A stretch of 15,349 bases of DNA from SIG622 sp045600125 (GTDB taxonomy: Bacteria; Bacillota; Clostridia; Oscillospirales; CAG-382), in contig JAZRXH010000121.1 in assembly GCA_045600125.1 (NCBI GenBank), positions 1-15,349 of the forward strand, given 5' to 3'. The notes beneath the pieces are model-generated. The model was given only the letters and a program-made list of their open reading frames with translations, was not told the origin of the DNA and did no database searches. Of this stretch, positions 14,376-15,349 are shown one piece after another. Positions within the stretch are counted from its first letter, which is position 1; each line of letters begins with the position of its first letter. A program made the translations under genes and the position numbers.

Positions 14376-15044
14376 CCCTGTTGCACACGAACGGGGGTTA
14401 CGGGGGCGTTACTTTTTCCACGAGCGGCAAAAGCCGATACACTTCGAAATGCATGATATGCATTTCGTGCGGTATCGCACCAAAAGAGCCCGTCGGGTAC
14501 GGGAGGAGGCAGTCCTGCCTGTCGCAAGCGCCTCCCTTGGCGCTTGCGACAGCGCTAAAGTTTTCTTCGAAAACTTTCAACACCCATATCTTTCTGCAAC
14601 TGGTACAGCGATGCTTTATGAGCGCCGTTCTCGTTCTTGCTGCTGTTTGCCCCCTACCGCCGACACAATCATCGGTGCGAGCACCGATGAAGAAAGTTTT
14701 CTGCGAAAACTTTCCATAGTAGCAAGCAGCGCGTCCGCAGCGGACGCTATGACTCGGAGCTTCTCCTACGGGAGCATTCTGTCGCCTCGCTGAGAAGTCC
14801 TATTTGGCTTTGCATACCGGTGGGTGTAGGTTGCGTCAAAAAATGAATCTATTCTTTGGTAATCGCCTTTCACATAGAAAGACGAACAGTTATCTTTTAC
14901 GCAAACTATCTGTGGACGGCGGCGTTACTTTGACATTGGCAGTCCACAGTGAAAGGGGGCTCTCTGCTTTTCCTGCGCATTTCCCATACTCCCCGTACTT
15001 CCGTCGGTGCGGAGGAAACACAGTCACCACAATTATACCATTAT

Positions 15045-15073
15045 ATTATACACCAAACATCCCCTTTTGTCAA
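15045..15073 (-). promoter_or_regulatory. Perfect consensus promoter driving the hairpin-rich region
   Basis: On the minus strand TTGACA (15068-15073), exactly 17 bases, TATAAT (15045-15050). A start near 15038 is expected. No coding gene lies downstream for 850 bases, so the product is probably noncoding RNA. Confidence 0.75.
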
Positions 15074-15093
15074 GTACCGCAAATCCTCGCCCG

Positions 15094-15267
15094 CCGAAAC
15101 CCGCCGAAACCATCCGAAGCCGTCCGAAACCATCCGAAGCCATCCGAAGCCGTCCGAAACCGTCCGAAACCCGCCGAACCCGCCGAACCCGCCGAAGCCA
15201 TCCGAAACCGTCCGAAACCGTCCGAAACCATCCGAAGCCGTCCGAAACCCGCCGAAGCCCGCCGAAG
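15094..15267. repeat. Decamer tandem array CCGAARCCRT, about 17 units
   Basis: Fifteen 10-bp and two 9-bp (CCGAACCCG, at 15174 and 15183) units plus a partial one run head to tail. Variation is almost confined to positions 6 and 9-10 of the unit. All six reading frames stay fairly open only because of the repeat; no ribosome site or start supports a protein. The array begins 20 bases upstream of the minus-strand promoter. Confidence 0.92.
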
Positions 15268-15289
15268 GACTTTCCCGCCGGGGCTTGAC

Positions 15290-15314
15290 GGGGAGAAAGC
15301 GCCGTCCTCTCCCC
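15290..15314. other. Hairpin near right window edge
   Basis: GGGGAGA/TCTCCCC (15290-15296/15308-15314) with an 11-base loop. It may be the end of a transcription unit beyond the window; nothing else is seen between 15268 and 15349. Confidence 0.4.
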
Positions 15315-15349
15315 CGGTGCTTTACTTTGTTTCACAAAAATGAATAAAG

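Larger units (their letters stand above)
14190..15038 (-). ncRNA. Candidate long structured noncoding RNA (hairpin-rich, own promoter)
   Basis: About 850 bases without a credible gene on either strand; frames that stay open lack ribosome sites and recognisable protein features. A perfect consensus promoter (15045-15073) points into it on the minus strand, and a terminator-like stem lies at its far end. Perfect hairpins are dense: 14227-14243, 14425-14436, 14445-14467 (10 bp), 14467-14480, 14507-14520, 14521-14550 (12 bp), 14557-14577 (9 bp), 14669-14690 (10 bp), 14692-14714 (10 bp), 14731-14747 and a long-range pair 14910-14917/14942-14949. I do not recognise a known RNA class. It may instead be a cluster of palindromic intergenic repeats. 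Structure and promoter are seen; transcription is inferred. Confidence 0.35.

Noticed and set aside
14239..14793. Open frames in the region after uvrB
   Set aside because: They run through perfect palindromes in several frames at once, lack ribosome sites and have no protein-like pattern.
15094..15267. CRISPR array
   Set aside because: The units are 9-10 bp head to tail without unique spacers, and no cas gene is present.
14804..15343. Pro/Glu/Lys-rich repetitive protein over the decamer array
   Set aside because: All frames stay open because the repeat lacks stop codons; no credible start or ribosome site exists.

Overview
This window looks like a chromosomal segment of a Gram-positive Clostridia-type bacterium, most likely in or near the Oscillospiraceae/Ruminococcaceae. 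The evidence is a TIGR03936/DUF2344 protein, a DHHW-family protein, a ComEC-family protein, UvrB, consensus sigma-A promoters, strong GGAGG-type ribosome binding sites, and many GC-rich palindromic intergenic repeats. No phage, transposase, tRNA, rRNA or CRISPR was seen. The taxonomic call is inference; no marker RNA is present.

Left part (1-5366, minus strand): a run reading leftward encodes a ComEC/Rec2-like membrane protein, a DUF2344 protein and a membrane-anchored DHHW protein. It ends in a structured repeat (element A, 1-198) that begins right after the last stop codon.

Centre (5456-9686): a sugar-modification or catabolism locus. A minus-strand AraC-family regulator is divergent from a plus-strand cluster of a TIM-barrel sugar isomerase/epimerase and two Gfo/Idh/MocA oxidoreductases that overlap by 4 bases. 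The divergent promoters share a junction: their -35 boxes abut. The substrate cannot be read from the sequence, and the window holds no transporter or glycosidase. The plus-strand cluster ends in element B (9690-9935), a second copy of element A in the same orientation relative to its upstream gene.

Right-centre (9936-12205): terminator-like and other hairpins; a small zinc-ribbon/TM2 membrane protein (minus) divergent from a Cro/C1-type regulator (plus), with paired ACATATGT palindromes over the TM2 promoter; then a minus-strand lipoprotein with its own promoter and terminator.

Right part (12206-15349): uvrB with a clear promoter, followed by about 1.16 kb without a credible gene. That stretch is packed with perfect hairpins. 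It carries a perfect TTGACA-N17-TATAAT promoter on the minus strand pointing into the hairpin region, and a 17-unit decamer array just upstream of that promoter. This arrangement is the strongest candidate here for something undescribed, possibly a long structured noncoding RNA. The A/B elements, whose hairpins keep their loops while the stems change, are the second. The two share a short sequence module.
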